Below the pieces are notes generated by a model. It worked only from the letters and a program-made list of their open reading frames with translations, searched no databases and was not told the origin of the DNA. The position numbers were made by a program, and so were the translations under genes. Below, piece by piece: positions 8,501-9,766 of a stretch of DNA of 9,766 nucleotides (position 1 is the first letter of the stretch; every line of letters begins with the position of its first letter). The stretch comes from an uncultured bacterium (GTDB taxonomy: Bacteria > Bacillota_I > Bacilli_A > RF39 > UBA660), in the NCBI GenBank assembly GCA_949288625.1, contig CASEKZ010000070.1, forward strand, positions 1 to 9,766, written 5' to 3'.

Positions 8501-8593
8501 CTATTTATTTTTTTGTTTTAGTTCTGCTTGTGCCACAAAATACTTAGGAATACTATAAAGAACAATATACCGTTCTATTTTGACTAAAATAAC
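8501..8593 (-). pseudogene. Start-less 3' scrap of an unidentified gene
   Basis: A frame of 30 codons ends in TAG at 8503-8501 and is closed upstream by an in-frame TAA at 8596-8594. It contains no ATG and no ribosome site. The last 24 codons (from GAA at 8575) read like real protein, with ERYIVLYSIPKYF followed by a charged tail ending in AELKQKNK. The terminator begins 10 nt after its stop, as expected of a gene end. I infer that it is the C-terminal remnant of a gene whose body was replaced by the HEPN gene. I do not recognise the family. It is short enough that a chance open frame in AT-rich DNA cannot be excluded. Confidence 0.4.
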
Positions 8594-8602
8594 TTATTTT
8601 TT

Positions 8603-9766
8603 TTAAAATATTTTACTAACTATATTATCTATTTTTTCCTCTGACATTTTACATCTTTCTAATGTTATACAATATATACACATTCTTACTAGTTCATATG
8701 CTATTACTTCTATATCAGTAAAAGCATTAGCAGAACTTCCATGTGAAATAGCATTTCTTCTTTCTTTAAATTTGTCAGCTAAAACTCCATCTTTTATTTT
8801 GGTAATTTGATAATTATTTAGCATTAACTTCTTTTTATTAGAAATAATCTCTTTATATTTTCTTAAAGAGTATGTTACTTTTTCTGACAAACTCCCCTCC
8901 ATTTTGCTAATAATTTTATTAAAATAGTTACATTCTTTTATAATCTTTTTATTATATTTTATATCTTTCTCTTTTTTTATTGCTAAATTAGCATTATTCT
9001 TCTTATTTGATAAACATTTCAATAACGCTTTTTTTACAGCATTATATTCTTCACTCGTCTTTGCTTTGAATTTTGGATACAATTTATCAAATTCAGATTC
9101 AAATGCTCTAGCAACATTAACATATTTATCATTATCCACATAATTATTATCTGATATACTTAATGGATAATATTCTGTCAAAAAATCCTTATTACTAACT
9201 AACTTATATATTTTCGAAAATTTATTGTCTAAATCTTCTAAATGAATTGAATTATTAGCTTTATCTAAATCATATTTCTCATCAGGATCTACAAAATAGA
9301 ATTCAAATTTAAATTCTTCGTTTCTAATATCATCTCGTTTTATTCCGTAGTTTACCGGAATAGTAGTATATGCTATAACTTTATTGAATTTTATATATTT
9401 TCTATTATTTATAAAAGAAAAGAATTTTTTTACCTTTAAATAATACTCAACAATTTCATCTATGTTTTGTTTAGTATTAAATTCAATTTCTAAAAATGAT
9501 TCAACATCAAGAACAACATTAATATTAGAACTAAAAGGAATTTTCCATGCTACTCCAAATTTAAATACATCTTTATTAATAATAAAATTATCTGTTTTAA
9601 GTTTATTTTTATTCACCTCTAAAGTTATATCATTTGACTGAAAAAAATCACTGGTTTTAATTATTCTTTTTGGATAATAGAATCTATCTAAACATTCACC
9701 GAAAAATCTTATTTTACTAATTTCTTCACATTTAGGAAGAGGACTTACTCCATTGGCTTTGCAAAT
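8603..9766 (-). CDS. ApeA-like HEPN-domain protein, probable anti-phage RNase (N-terminus outside the window)
   Basis: The frame is open from the TAA at 8605-8603 to the last base of the window: 387 visible residues, with the N-terminus missing. A GTG at 9616 is possible, but the 50 codons before it are protein-like (IRFFGECLDRFYYPKRI), so the gene starts further out. The visible N-terminal half is beta-rich and includes FLEIEF and KKFFSFINNRKYIKF. A linker VNVARAFESEFDKLYP follows, then a Lys-rich helical region. The C-terminal HEPN domain carries RRNAISHG (visible residues 336-343; Arg337 and His342 at 8756-8758 and 8741-8743), an R-x4-H metal-independent RNase motif. This order matches ApeA-type proteins, where a member protects against phage through its HEPN site. 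No membrane segment or signal peptide is seen. Assignment to HEPN is fairly firm; the ApeA subfamily and the defence role are inferred. CpG is sparse compared with neighbours, suggesting transfer. Confidence 0.65.
   Translation of the reverse strand: MCKANGVSPLPKCEEISKIRFFGECLDRFYYPKRIIKTSDFFQSNDITLEVNKNKLKTDNFIINKDVFKFGVAWKIPFSSNINVVLDVESFLEIEFNTKQNIDEIVEYYLKVKKFFSFINNRKYIKFNKVIAYTTIPVNYGIKRDDIRNEEFKFEFYFVDPDEKYDLDKANNSIHLEDLDNKFSKIYKLVSNKDFLTEYYPLSISDNNYVDNDKYVNVARAFESEFDKLYPKFKAKTSEEYNAVKKALLKCLSNKKNNANLAIKKEKDIKYNKKIIKECNYFNKIISKMEGSLSEKVTYSLRKYKEIISNKKKLMLNNYQITKIKDGVLADKFKERRNAISHGSSANAFTDIEVIAYELVRMCIYCITLERCKMSEEKIDNIVSKIF

Noticed and set aside
8653..8682. C-x2-C-x5-C in the HEPN C-terminus (CIYC...C), the same spacing as the AddB iron-sulfur cysteines
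   Set aside because: It sits in the predicted last HEPN helix, no distant fourth cysteine in a matching context is evident, and the flanking residues differ from the AddB motif. Coincidence is more likely.
9614..9616. GTG at 9616 as the start of the HEPN gene
   Set aside because: The frame continues upstream for 50 protein-like codons to the window edge with no stop. The GTG is just an internal Val codon, although the AGAG before it mimics a weak ribosome site.
1..9766. CRISPR array, tRNA or rRNA gene, insertion sequence, riboswitch or attachment site
   Set aside because: No regularly spaced repeats, transposase-like protein, tRNA-like cloverleaf or long inverted repeats were seen. The intergenic space totals only about 250 nt and is accounted for.

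Overview
The window is AT-rich DNA read with the standard bacterial code: Trp is TGG in AddA, AddB and the HEPN protein, and TGA is not reassigned. AGGAGG-type ribosome sites, an extended -10 promoter, a hairpin-plus-T terminator and an AddA/AddB pair in place of RecBCD point to a low-GC Bacillota lineage (Bacilli or a relative). I cannot place it further. Every gene lies on the minus strand, so the order below runs from high to low coordinates. The plus strand has no gene I can support.

Region 1 (about 9766-8603) is the C-terminal part of a protein that runs off the window edge. It resembles ApeA-type HEPN proteins: a beta-rich N-terminal region, a raFE-like linker, then a HEPN domain with an RRNAISHG motif. 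These are RNase-type phage-defence proteins. The frame is open to the last base of the window, so the GTG at 9616 is not the true start. The gene is poor in CpG compared with its neighbours and has no ACGT, which fits recent acquisition.

Region 2 (8602-8375) is a short intergenic stretch. It holds a start-less reading frame that looks like the 3' scrap of a displaced gene, a good Rho-independent terminator, and then the extended -10 promoter of the next operon.

Region 3 (8374-1) is a tight operon: addB, addA, glyA, folD, and the first 16 codons of a fifth gene, possibly a small Smr-domain protein. Gaps are -8, +15, -8 and +1 nt. AddA and AddB form the helicase-nuclease that resects double-strand DNA ends for RecA-dependent repair and degrades linear foreign DNA. 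GlyA makes glycine and 5,10-methylene-tetrahydrofolate from serine. FolD interconverts methylene-, methenyl- and 10-formyl-tetrahydrofolate. The operon therefore joins DNA-end processing to the one-carbon supply for thymidylate, purines and formyl-methionine.

Most of the window is ordinary housekeeping sequence. The parts worth attention are the HEPN gene beside addAB, the apparent gene scrap at its junction, and an AddB that has kept its iron-sulfur nuclease but lost its P-loop.
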